Shown here: positions 57,189-64,000 of the stretch, one piece after another | How the letters are laid out: each line of letters opens with the position of its first letter | How positions within the stretch are numbered: the first letter of the stretch is position 1 | Assembly: GCA_003001975.1 (NCBI GenBank) | Contig: PVUG01000016.1 | Location: forward strand, 1 to 64,000 | Direction: 5' to 3' | Length of the DNA stretch: 64,000 nucleotides | Source of the DNA: Martelella mediterranea | GTDB lineage: Bacteria > Pseudomonadota > Alphaproteobacteria > Rhizobiales > Rhizobiaceae | The notes under the pieces: generated by a model | The model's input: the letters and a program-made list of their open reading frames with translations, nothing else | The model's database searches: none | Told to the model about the DNA's origin: nothing | Made by a program: the position numbers and the translations under genes

Positions 57189-58715
57189 GTGCAAGTCGAT
57201 ATCGATATGGGAACGACATCGGCGGGTGACGTGGCCACACTCGATATCGAGGAGCTGCTGGCGACCCGTCTTCTGGTCCAGGGCAATTCGGGGTCGGGCA
57301 AGTCCCACCTGTTGCGCCGTCTTCTGGAACAGTCGGCCAAATGGGTGCAGCAGGTCGTTATCGACCCGGAGGGTGATTTCGTCACCCTGTCGGAGGCCTT
57401 TGGTCATATCGTCGTGGATGCCGAGCGCTCCGAGGGTGAGCTGATCGGCATTGCCAACCGTATCCGCCAGCACCGCGTCTCCTGTGTGCTGACGCTGGAA
57501 GGCCTGGAAATCGACGATCAGATGCGCGCCGCCGCGACCTTCCTGAACGCGCTTTTCGATGCCGATCGTGATCACTGGTATCCGGTTCTGACCGTTGTCG
57601 ATGAAGCGCAGATGTTTGCGCCGTCGGCCGGCGGCGAGGTGAGCGAGGAGGTCCGCCGGCTTTCGCTCGGCGCGATGACCAACCTGATGTGCCGCGGGCG
57701 AAAACGCGGCCTTGCCGGCGTCATTGCCACCCAGCGGCTGGCCAAGCTTGCCAAGAATGTCGCGGCCGAGGCCTCGAACTTCCTCATGGGGCGCACATTT
57801 CTCGATATCGACATGGCGCGCGCTGCCGACCTTCTCGGCATGGACCGCAGGCAGGCCGAGCAGTTCCGCGACCTGAAGCGCGGCAATTTCATTGCCCTTG
57901 GCCCGGCCATGTCGCGCCGCCCGCTGGCGGTGACGATCGGGCCGGTGGAGACGTCCGCGCGCTCCTCCAGCCCCAAGCTGATGCCGCTACCGGAAAAGCC
58001 GGAGGATGTCGAAGACCTGATCTTCACGCCGGACCCGGAGGATATGGCGCGCCAGGCGACAACACCGCGCCGTGTCGCGCCCCGTCCGCGCCCGACCGTG
58101 GACATCATCGACGCGCTGTCGAAATCCGCCGAAGAGGCCGAAATGCCGGAAGCGCCCGTGCGTGGTTCGCGTGCGCCGGCGATGTCCGAGGAGGAGAAGG
58201 AAGACTGGATTGCGATGACACTGGCGGAAATTTCCGGTTCTCCGGAATCGGCTTTCCGTTCGGATTCAGAGCTTTATCAGGACTTTTTGATGCGCGGACG
58301 CATGAAGCGGATTTCCGGTGCGCCGCTTGCCATGTCCGATTTCCGCCGCCGGCTCGCCATCGCCCGCTCCGGTGCGGATGATGCGATGGTGGAAAGCGAG
58401 CAATGGCAGATGGCGCTTTCGCTGCTTGCCCATGTGACCGAAGATCTGCAGGGCGTGTTCCTGATGCTGGTCAAGGCGGCGATTGCGGGCGATGCCTGCC
58501 CGTCGGATGCCGTTATCGCGCGCGCTTACGGCACGCATTCGGCGCGCCGCGCCCGGCGTTTTCTCGACTGGTTCGAGGAGCAGGGGCTGATCGTGCTGCA
58601 CACTGATCTCAGCGGTATGCGCATCGTCGCCTTCCCCGATCTCGACCGGCAAACGGCCGGCGGCAATCCCGACGCGCCGGCCGATGAGGCCGAACAGCGC
58701 AAAGCGGCAGAGTAG
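57189..58715 (+). CDS. HerA/DUF87-type ATP-binding protein
   Basis: A 508-residue P-loop ATPase. Walker A is VQGNSGSGKSHLLRR (about residues 30-44), Walker B PVLTVVDEAQMFAP, and CRGRKRGLAGVIATQRLAKL includes the sensor segment, the pattern of HerA/FtsK-like motors. The C-terminal 200 residues have a proline-rich linker and a winged-helix-like end. GTG at 57189 has AAAGG six bases upstream; an ATG at 57207 is possible. No NurA-type nuclease neighbour is present, and the function is unknown. The open frame extends upstream into the ArsR gene but that part is spurious. Confidence 0.85.
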   Translation: MQVDIDMGTTSAGDVATLDIEELLATRLLVQGNSGSGKSHLLRRLLEQSAKWVQQVVIDPEGDFVTLSEAFGHIVVDAERSEGELIGIANRIRQHRVSCVLTLEGLEIDDQMRAAATFLNALFDADRDHWYPVLTVVDEAQMFAPSAGGEVSEEVRRLSLGAMTNLMCRGRKRGLAGVIATQRLAKLAKNVAAEASNFLMGRTFLDIDMARAADLLGMDRRQAEQFRDLKRGNFIALGPAMSRRPLAVTIGPVETSARSSSPKLMPLPEKPEDVEDLIFTPDPEDMARQATTPRRVAPRPRPTVDIIDALSKSAEEAEMPEAPVRGSRAPAMSEEEKEDWIAMTLAEISGSPESAFRSDSELYQDFLMRGRMKRISGAPLAMSDFRRRLAIARSGADDAMVESEQWQMALSLLAHVTEDLQGVFLMLVKAAIAGDACPSDAVIARAYGTHSARRARRFLDWFEEQGLIVLHTDLSGMRIVAFPDLDRQTAGGNPDAPADEAEQRKAAE

Positions 58716-58733
58716 GGCTTTGGGAACGCGGCC

Positions 58734-58952
58734 TTATGGCTGCGAGCGGGCTTTCAGGTGATCGAGCACGAACAGACGCACGGCGGATGAAAGGTTTACA
58801 TCCGGCGCGCGGGTATCGTCGATTTCGCTTAAAAGGGCAGCGAGGCTGACACCGCGCTCACCGGCGATGTCATGGATTTCGCTGAAGAACGCATCCTCGA
58901 GGGAAAGGCTCGTACGGTGGCCGTGCAGGCTGACGGAGCGTTTGCGGATCAA
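58734..58952 (-). CDS. Ribbon-helix-helix domain protein
   Basis: A 72-residue protein beginning MIRKRSVSLHGHRTSLSLED, matching the RHH_4 family of small DNA-binding proteins: SVSLHGHRTSL forms the strand and FFSEIHDIAGERGVSLAALLSEID the helices. Targets unknown. Its start overlaps the DUF4169 gene by four bases in an sspB-DUF4169-RHH operon. Confidence 0.9.
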   Translation of the reverse strand: MIRKRSVSLHGHRTSLSLEDAFFSEIHDIAGERGVSLAALLSEIDDTRAPDVNLSSAVRLFVLDHLKARSQP

Positions 58953-59164
58953 TCGTCACTGTCCTCAGCCGTGCGGTTTCCGGGAAAGGACGTAATGCGG
59001 CCTTGTTCGAAAAGCCGCTCCGTCTTGTCGCGCTCAAGCCTGTCGCGCTGTTTTTCGCCCTTGGTGCGTCCGTGGATCGCGCGATTTTCAGCGGCCGTTT
59101 CCGCCGCCTTCTGCCGGGCGGCGCGTTTGCGCTTCTGTCGCAGATTGACGACCTCGGCGCTCAT
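58949..59164 (-). CDS. DUF4169 small basic protein
   Basis: A 71-residue, highly charged protein (MSAEVVNLRQKRKRAARQKA... ) of the DUF4169 family, conserved between sspB and the RHH gene in this order. Predicted helical and probably nucleic-acid- or protein-binding through its lysine/arginine runs; no function is known. It lies six bases after sspB. Confidence 0.88.
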   Translation of the reverse strand: MSAEVVNLRQKRKRAARQKAAETAAENRAIHGRTKGEKQRDRLERDKTERLFEQGRITSFPGNRTAEDSDD

Positions 59165-59170
59165 GGCCGT

Positions 59171-59653
59171 TCAGTGTTTCTTGCGGAAGGCGTCAAGCGA
59201 GACGACCGAAGCGCCGTCATCGTCGCCGGGACCGTCATCATCGCCGCTGTTTTCGACCTGCGGTTCGACAGGCTTTTCCTCTTCCACGTCCAGCGTGGCG
59301 ACATCGAATTCGAGTTCGAAATTCACCGACGGGTCGTAGAAGCCGACAATCGCGTTGAAGGGAACGACGAGGCGCTCGGGCACATCGGAAAACGACAGGC
59401 CGATTTCGAAATGGCTGTCGGTCACCTTCAGGTCCCAGTACTGGTGCTGGATGACGATGGTCATCTGCTGGGCATATTTTTCCTTCAGCGCCTGGGAGAT
59501 GCGCACGCCCGGCGCACCGGTCAGGAAGGTGATGAAGAAATGATGCTCACCGGGCAGGTGGCCTGTGGCGGCGACCTCTGAGAGAACCTTGCGCACCATG
59601 CCGCGCAGGGCGTCCTGTGCCAGAATGTCGTAGCGAATATGGTCTTGCCCCAT
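59171..59653 (-). CDS. sspB: SspB-family ClpXP adaptor
   Basis: A 160-residue alphaproteobacterial SspB that delivers ssrA-tagged proteins to ClpXP. DHIRYDILAQDALRGMVRKV, HHFFITFLTGAPGVRIS and IVIQHQYWDLKV form the tag-binding fold, followed by an acidic linker and a C-terminal ClpX-binding tail (VSLDAFRKKH). ATG at 59653 is chosen over the GTG directly before it. The tag-encoding ssrA gene is just upstream on the same strand. Confidence 0.95.
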   Translation of the reverse strand: MGQDHIRYDILAQDALRGMVRKVLSEVAATGHLPGEHHFFITFLTGAPGVRISQALKEKYAQQMTIVIQHQYWDLKVTDSHFEIGLSFSDVPERLVVPFNAIVGFYDPSVNFELEFDVATLDVEEEKPVEPQVENSGDDDGPGDDDGASVVSLDAFRKKH

Positions 59654-59734
59654 CACGTCTTTCCCGCCCTTGGCCGTTTGATTGCAATCTGACTACAGCC
59701 AATTAATTCGCCTGATGCCTGAGCGCAATCTTTA

Positions 59735-60085
59735 CAGGGGATTTTGTTCAAATTCAGGTGGAGGCTTCTGTTGCCAGGTGCCTCCGGACCCCGCCTTACA
59801 GTGCTACCCATAAGGACTTAAGGTGGGTTTCTGGAACCGCCATTAGGCAGCTACAGCGTAACCCTGAGCTTTGTTGTCATTTGCAACTACTCGTTTGACC
59901 CGATAACGGTGGTATCATGCCGGGTAAAAGGTCAATCTTTACACTCTTGTCGATCCTGTTTCGCCCCCATCACAAGCAGGCCTTTTCCGCCTGTTTGTGG
60001 TGGAGGCGCCGGGTACCGCCCCCGGGTCCAATGAGCTTATTACATTGCCGTTTATTACCATAGCCGGAAGAACCGGCATGCCTGA
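59735..60085 (-). ncRNA. ssrA: Two-piece (circularly permuted) tmRNA
   Basis: On the minus strand the acceptor piece comes first: GACCCGGGGGCGGTACCCGG is its T arm, and GCGCCTCCACCA its 3' end (59998). A 29-base hairpin spacer (59997-59969) follows, then the coding piece starts at about 59968 with GGGGGCGAAACAGGATCGAC, whose first seven bases pair with CGCCTCC of the acceptor piece. The tag reading frame at 59884-59843 encodes ANDNKAQGYAVAA and stop TAA. The outer ends are approximate. The permuted order is typical of alphaproteobacteria. SspB, which reads such tags, is encoded directly downstream. Confidence 0.95.
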
Positions 60086-60211
60086 TATAAGTGTTTCGGA
60101 CGCTTCTGCAAAGGGGGCGGCGCGCAAAAGGCGGGGAAAGGCGCTTCGACACCCTTTTCCATGCGCCTTACATGGCTATAGAACGAGGAACCGACTGCAC
60201 GAGGGAGCATC

Positions 60212-61006
60212 ATGCGGCAATATCTCGACCTTCTGGGCCATGTGCTTGAAAACGGAACCGACCGGAGCGACAGAACCGGAACGGGCACACGCTCCGTTTT
60301 CGGCTACCAGATGCGCTACGACCTGTCGGACGGCTTTCCGGTTCTGACGACGAAAAAGCTGCATCTGCGCTCGATCATTCACGAATTGCTGTGGTTCCTC
60401 AAGGGCGACACCAATATTGCCTATCTGAAGGAAAATGGCGTTTCGATCTGGGATGAATGGGCTGACGAGAATGGCGATCTCGGTCCCGTCTACGGCGCGC
60501 AGTGGCGCTCCTGGCCTGCGCCGGACGGCGGCCATATCGACCAGATCGAAAAGCTTGTGGAAAGCATCCGCAACAATCCCGACAGCCGCCGCCACATCGT
60601 GACGGCGTGGAACCCGGCCGAGATCGACAACATGGCCCTGCCGCCGTGCCACTGCCTGTTCCAGTTCTATGTCGCCGATGGCAAACTTTCATGCCAGCTC
60701 TACCAGCGTTCGGCCGACATTTTTCTGGGCGTGCCCTTCAACATCGCCTCTTATGCGCTGCTGACCTTGATGGTGGCGCAGGTGACGGGCCTGAAACCCG
60801 GCGATTTCGTCCACACGCTGGGTGACGCGCATCTTTATGCCAATCATTTCGAACAGGCGCGTGAACAGCTTTCCCGCATTCCGGGACAATTGCCGGTGAT
60901 GCGGCTCAATCCGGCCGTCACCGACCTGTTCGCCTTCACATTCGAGGATTTTTCGCTCGAAGGCTATGAGGCAGCGCCGTCGATCAAGGCGCCGATCGCG
61001 GTTTGA
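60212..61006 (+). CDS. thyA: Thymidylate synthase
   Basis: A 264-residue ThyA that methylates dUMP using methylene-THF. The catalytic cysteine is in [27 protein letters not shown] binds phosphate, and [18 protein letters not shown] follows. It uses the folate that FolA, encoded 10 bases downstream, regenerates; the gcv system also makes methylene-THF. Confidence 0.98.
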   Translation: MRQYLDLLGHVLENGTDRSDRTGTGTRSVFGYQMRYDLSDGFPVLTTKKLHLRSIIHELLWFLKGDTNIAYLKENGVSIWDEWADENGDLGPVYGAQWRSWPAPDGGHIDQIEKLVESIRNNPDSRRHIVTAWNPAEIDNMALPPCHCLFQFYVADGKLSCQLYQRSADIFLGVPFNIASYALLTLMVAQVTGLKPGDFVHTLGDAHLYANHFEQAREQLSRIPGQLPVMRLNPAVTDLFAFTFEDFSLEGYEAAPSIKAPIAV

Positions 61007-61016
61007 GGGCGGTTCG

Positions 61017-61535
61017 ATGAATTATCCTGAAATCGAAATGATTGCCGCGGTTGCCGAAAACGGCGTGATCGGTAGCAACGGGGATATGCCGTGGAAGCTG
61101 TCGTCCGACCTTAAGCGCTTCAAGGCGATCACGGTCGGCAAACCGGTAATCATGGGCCGCAAGACCTTTGAGTCCATCGGGTGCCCATTGCCGAATCGCA
61201 CCAATATCATTGTCACGCGCAATGAAGATTTTCAGGCTGAAAATTGCATTGTTATCAATAGACTGGACAATGCAATTGAGGTGGCGCAGAAAGACGCGCA
61301 GGCTGCGGGCGCCGGTTCGGTCTGCGTGATCGGGGGCGGCGAAATCTATCGGCAGGCCATGCCGTATGCCGGAAAACTCCACATCACCCATGTGGAAAAG
61401 ACGCTCGATGGCGATACCGTCTTTCCGAAGATCGATCCGGCGATCTGGCAGATCGAAAGCAGCGAGGCGGTCCCTGCGGGTGAGAAAGATGACTACCCGA
61501 CGCGCTACGTGGTTTACGTTCGCAAAAGCGGATGA
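61017..61535 (+). CDS. folA: Dihydrofolate reductase
   Basis: A 172-residue DHFR. IAAVAENGVIGSNGDMPWKL holds the Met20-type loop and acid, and VGKPVIMGRKTFESIGCPLP follows; VIGGGEIYRQAMPYA is the NADPH loop. It starts 10 bases after thyA, forming a two-gene dTMP cycle operon. Confidence 0.97.
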   Translation: MNYPEIEMIAAVAENGVIGSNGDMPWKLSSDLKRFKAITVGKPVIMGRKTFESIGCPLPNRTNIIVTRNEDFQAENCIVINRLDNAIEVAQKDAQAAGAGSVCVIGGGEIYRQAMPYAGKLHITHVEKTLDGDTVFPKIDPAIWQIESSEAVPAGEKDDYPTRYVVYVRKSG

Positions 61536-61578
61536 ACAGGATTTTACCGCGATTTCGGCACTCAGTTGACCGATCGCG

Positions 61579-61607
61579 TTGAAAGCGCCTTTCCGCGACC
61601 CTATAAC
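61579..61607 (+). promoter_or_regulatory. hflKC promoter, possibly heat-shock type
   Basis: TTGAAA (61579-61584) and TATAAC (61602-61607) are 17 bases apart, about 85 bases before hflK. GTTGAAA and CCCTATAAC also resemble alphaproteobacterial RpoH promoters, which would fit a membrane proteolysis gene; sigma factor use is inferred. Confidence 0.65.
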
Positions 61608-61690
61608 GGGTACAAACGCCTTTGGCGTTAATGCGCGGCTGCGGCGCAAGGTTCCGCAGCCTGAAACAGTTTTTTTTGGAAGAGGTGTTA

Positions 61691-62860
61691 ATGCCCTGGA
61701 GCAATCAGAATGGCGGCGGTCCCTGGGGAGGGGGCGGTGGCGGCGGCGACAATCAGGGACCGTGGGGACAAGGTCCCAAGCGTCCTGGTGGTGGCGGCAA
61801 CGGTGGTAACGGCAATGGCGGTCCGCCGGATATCGAGGATTTCTTCCGCAAGGGGCAGGATCAGTTCAAGGGCATGTTTCCCGGTGGCTTCGGCGTCGGG
61901 CTGGTGGCGATCATCATCGTCGTGGTTGCCGCGTTCTGGGTCATGCAGTCGATCTATACCATCCAGCCGGACCAGCGCGGTGTCGAACTGAGGCTCGGCA
62001 AGCCGCAGCAGGAAATCGCCGGCCCGGGCCTGCACATGATGATCTGGCCGATCGATCAGGTCGAGACCGTCAACATCACCGAGCAGCAGCTCAACATCGG
62101 TGGCGGCACTTCGGCGCGTGCCGGAATCATGCTGACCGGCGACCAGAACATTGTCGATATCGAATTCGCCGTTCTGTTCAGCGTCACCAATCCGGAAGCC
62201 TTTCTCTTCAACGTCGAAAATCCGATCCTGACATTGCAGCAGGTCTCCGAAAGCGCCATGCGCGAAGTCGTCAGCTCGCGTCCCGCACAGGACGTGTTCC
62301 GTGATGACCGCGAGGGCATTTCGCTTGATGTGAAGGACATCATTCAGTTCACCATGGACCAGTACGGCGCGGGCATCACCGTCAATGCCGTTTCCATCGA
62401 GGAAGCAGCACCGCCGGCGGAAGTTGCCGATGCGTTTGACGAGGTCCAGCGGGCCGAACAGGACGAGGACCGCTATCTCGAGGAAGCCAACCAGTATGCC
62501 AATCGTGTGCTCGGTGCGGCCCGTGGTGAAGCGGCCCAGATCCGCGAGGCGGCTGCCGCCTACAAGGATCGCGTGGTCAAGGATGCCGAAGGTGAAGCCG
62601 GCCGGTTCAACTCGATCTACGAGACCTATGCCGCTGTTCCGGAAGTCACCCGCAAGAGGCTTTATCTGGAAACCATGCAGGATGTCTTCGGACGCTCGAA
62701 GAATGTGATTGTCGATGAGAATGAGGGCGGGCAGGGCGTCGTTCCCTATCTGCCGCTGGATGCGGTGGACCGGAACAATGCGGCGCGCAGCCAGCGTTCT
62801 TCGGGGTCGCAGACGTCTTCCCCCGCAACACAGAATCTGACCCAGGGAGCGAGCCAGTAA
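61691..62860 (+). CDS. hflK: FtsH protease modulator HflK
   Basis: A 389-residue SPFH-domain protein. The N-terminus is very glycine-rich (residues 6-45), one membrane helix lies near 75-98 (GLVAIIIVVVAAFWVMQSIY), and the SPFH domain and coiled coil follow. With HflC it forms a periplasmic cage around FtsH. ATG at 61691 has GAGG six bases upstream. Confidence 0.97.
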   Translation: MPWSNQNGGGPWGGGGGGGDNQGPWGQGPKRPGGGGNGGNGNGGPPDIEDFFRKGQDQFKGMFPGGFGVGLVAIIIVVVAAFWVMQSIYTIQPDQRGVELRLGKPQQEIAGPGLHMMIWPIDQVETVNITEQQLNIGGGTSARAGIMLTGDQNIVDIEFAVLFSVTNPEAFLFNVENPILTLQQVSESAMREVVSSRPAQDVFRDDREGISLDVKDIIQFTMDQYGAGITVNAVSIEEAAPPAEVADAFDEVQRAEQDEDRYLEEANQYANRVLGAARGEAAQIREAAAAYKDRVVKDAEGEAGRFNSIYETYAAVPEVTRKRLYLETMQDVFGRSKNVIVDENEGGQGVVPYLPLDAVDRNNAARSQRSSGSQTSSPATQNLTQGASQ

Positions 62861-63810
62861 TGTCATCCAATCGTGTTTTCGCTATCCTGGCCGGTGTCGT
62901 GGTCCTGCTGCTGCTCGGCTATGCATCGATCTTCATCGTCAATCCGCGTGAGCAGGCCCTCGTCATCCGCTTCGGACAGATCCGGGAAGTGAAGAGTGAT
63001 CCGGGGCTTTATTTCAAGCTGCCGTTCGCCTTCGCCGGCGCTGACAAGGTGCAGTTTATCTCCAATCAGGACATGCGCTTCGATCTGGACGATATCCGCG
63101 TCCAGGTGTCGGGCGGCAAGTTCTATGAAGTGAACGCCTTCGTGGTCTACCGGATCACCGATCCCGAACGGTTCCGCGAGGCGGTGTCCGGTGACCGCGA
63201 TGTCGCGGTTTCGCGGCTTCGCACCCGTCTCGATTCCTCGCTGCGCCGTGTTTACGGTCTGAGGGACTTCCAGGCTGCTCTTTCGAGCGAGCGTGCTTCG
63301 ATGATGCAGGAAGTCGGCGACCAGTTGCGCCCGGCTGCCGAATCGCTCGGCATCTCCATTGTCGATGTCCGCATTCGTCGGACCGATCTGACCCCGGAAG
63401 TGTCCGACGAGACCTATGCCCGGATGCAATCCGAGCGTCTTGCCGAGGCTGAGGCCACCCGCGCCCAGGGGCGTGAACGAGCCGAAGTCCGCCGTGCCGC
63501 GGCTGACCGCGAGGTTGTCGAGATCCAGTCGTCCGCCAACCGCGATTCGGAGCTTTTGCGTGGTGAAGGCGATGCCGAACGCAACCGCATTCTCGGCGAG
63601 GCCTATGGCAAGGATCCGGAGTTCTTCTACTTCTACCGGTCGATGAACGCCTACCGGGACGTGCTCGGGGACAACTCGACCATGGTTCTGTCGCCGGATT
63701 CGGAATTCTTCGAATATTTCCGCAACAGCGGAGCCGGCAAGATGCCGCTGAGCCCGGCGCTTTCCGGCGGTGACGGCGCGGATGAGGCCCAGCCGCAGGT
63801 AGCAGATTAA
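62860..63810 (+). CDS. hflC: FtsH protease modulator HflC
   Basis: A 316-residue SPFH protein with an N-terminal membrane anchor (FAILAGVVVLLLLGYASIFIV without cleavage) and a typical YFYRSMNAYRD segment before the C-terminal tail. Its ATG overlaps the hflK stop by one base. Confidence 0.97.
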   Translation: MSSNRVFAILAGVVVLLLLGYASIFIVNPREQALVIRFGQIREVKSDPGLYFKLPFAFAGADKVQFISNQDMRFDLDDIRVQVSGGKFYEVNAFVVYRITDPERFREAVSGDRDVAVSRLRTRLDSSLRRVYGLRDFQAALSSERASMMQEVGDQLRPAAESLGISIVDVRIRRTDLTPEVSDETYARMQSERLAEAEATRAQGRERAEVRRAAADREVVEIQSSANRDSELLRGEGDAERNRILGEAYGKDPEFFYFYRSMNAYRDVLGDNSTMVLSPDSEFFEYFRNSGAGKMPLSPALSGGDGADEAQPQVAD

Positions 63811-64000
63811 TGCTCCTGCAGGACATACTGATCGGATTTGCGTTTTATCTGATCATCGAGGGGCTGGTCTATGCACTGGCCCCTTCGTTTCTGGTGGCAA
63901 TGGCAAAGCTGTTGCCGACGATTTCGGAAGGTGCGTTGCGGGCAACGGGTCTGATTGCCGTGATGCTTGGTGTCGGCCTTGTCTGGCTGATACGCGGATA
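63810..64000 (+). CDS. DUF2065 small membrane protein (3' end at window edge)
   Basis: 63 codons are visible from an ATG sharing its A with the hflC stop. The sequence (MLLQDILIGFAFYLIIEGL, then YALAPSF and RATGLIAVMLGVGLVWLIRG) has two membrane helices as in DUF2065. The last two bases of the window are TA, so the stop codon probably falls at the boundary. It is the usual follower of hflC in this order. Confidence 0.88.
   Translation, partial: MLLQDILIGFAFYLIIEGLVYALAPSFLVAMAKLLPTISEGALRATGLIAVMLGVGLVWLIRG

Overview
The window reads as a chromosomal segment of an alphaproteobacterium of the order Hyphomicrobiales (Rhizobiales), probably near the Rhizobiaceae; the genus cannot be fixed from the sequence. 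Pointers are the high-GC coding style, a circularly permuted two-piece tmRNA gene, the sspB / DUF4169 / ribbon-helix-helix / thyA / folA / hflKC neighbourhood, EipB and PopZ homologues, the rpsB-tsf-pyrH-frr-uppS-cdsA-rseP-bamA-lpx run, and paired palindromes that resemble the rhizobial RIME intergenic elements.

Layout. 1-2110: accessory edge with the start of an IS110-type transposase, two RIME-like elements, a stub of gcvP and an OmpA-family lipoprotein-like gene caught between direct repeats. 2120-6770: glycine cleavage operon gcvTHP behind a tandem glycine riboswitch. 7023-10545: crcB, a pseudouridine synthase, two tandem HAD phosphatases and an ATP12 chaperone. 10866-13769: glutathione-dependent formaldehyde detoxification (frmA, fghA) with an ElaA-like acetyltransferase and a DUF188 protein. 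13982-15381: XRE regulator, lipB, tRNA-Leu(GAG). 15867-21782: LacI-controlled TRAP transporter with aldolase and sugar kinase, a catabolic island of unknown substrate. 22022-26709: pcm-like, popZ, valS. 27021-36203: aldo/keto reductase, YhaO/YhaN repair pair, MgtC, HIT, DUF482 acyltransferase, GDPD, RidA. 36296-50604: envelope and translation core: eipB, rpsB, tsf, pyrH, frr, uppS, cdsA, rseP, bamA, lpxD, fabZ, lpxA, lpxI, lpxB. 50665-54084: rpsI/rplM, VOC protein, trmJ, murI. 54081-56050: manganese uptake pair mntH/mntR with two MntR-type operators. 56047-58715: DUF1127, ArsR-like regulator, HerA-like ATPase. 58734-64000: RHH, DUF4169, sspB, ssrA, thyA, folA, hflK, hflC, DUF2065.

Functional links. 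LipB (14376-15101) starts the lipoylation that GcvH needs. The ssrA RNA writes the degradation tag that the adjacent SspB adaptor recognises for ClpXP, while HflKC modulates FtsH, another tag-reading protease. The rseP/bamA/lpx block couples outer-membrane protein assembly to lipid A synthesis. The most notable signals are (i) a gcvP 3' stub whose six substitutions against the intact gene are all synonymous, (ii) RIME-like repeats with compensatory arm changes, (iii) a glycine riboswitch with a visible Shine-Dalgarno-sequestering stem, (iv) the two MntR boxes, and (v) the LacI/TRAP/aldolase/kinase cluster with two operators. I found no CRISPR array, prophage or recognisable new defence system.
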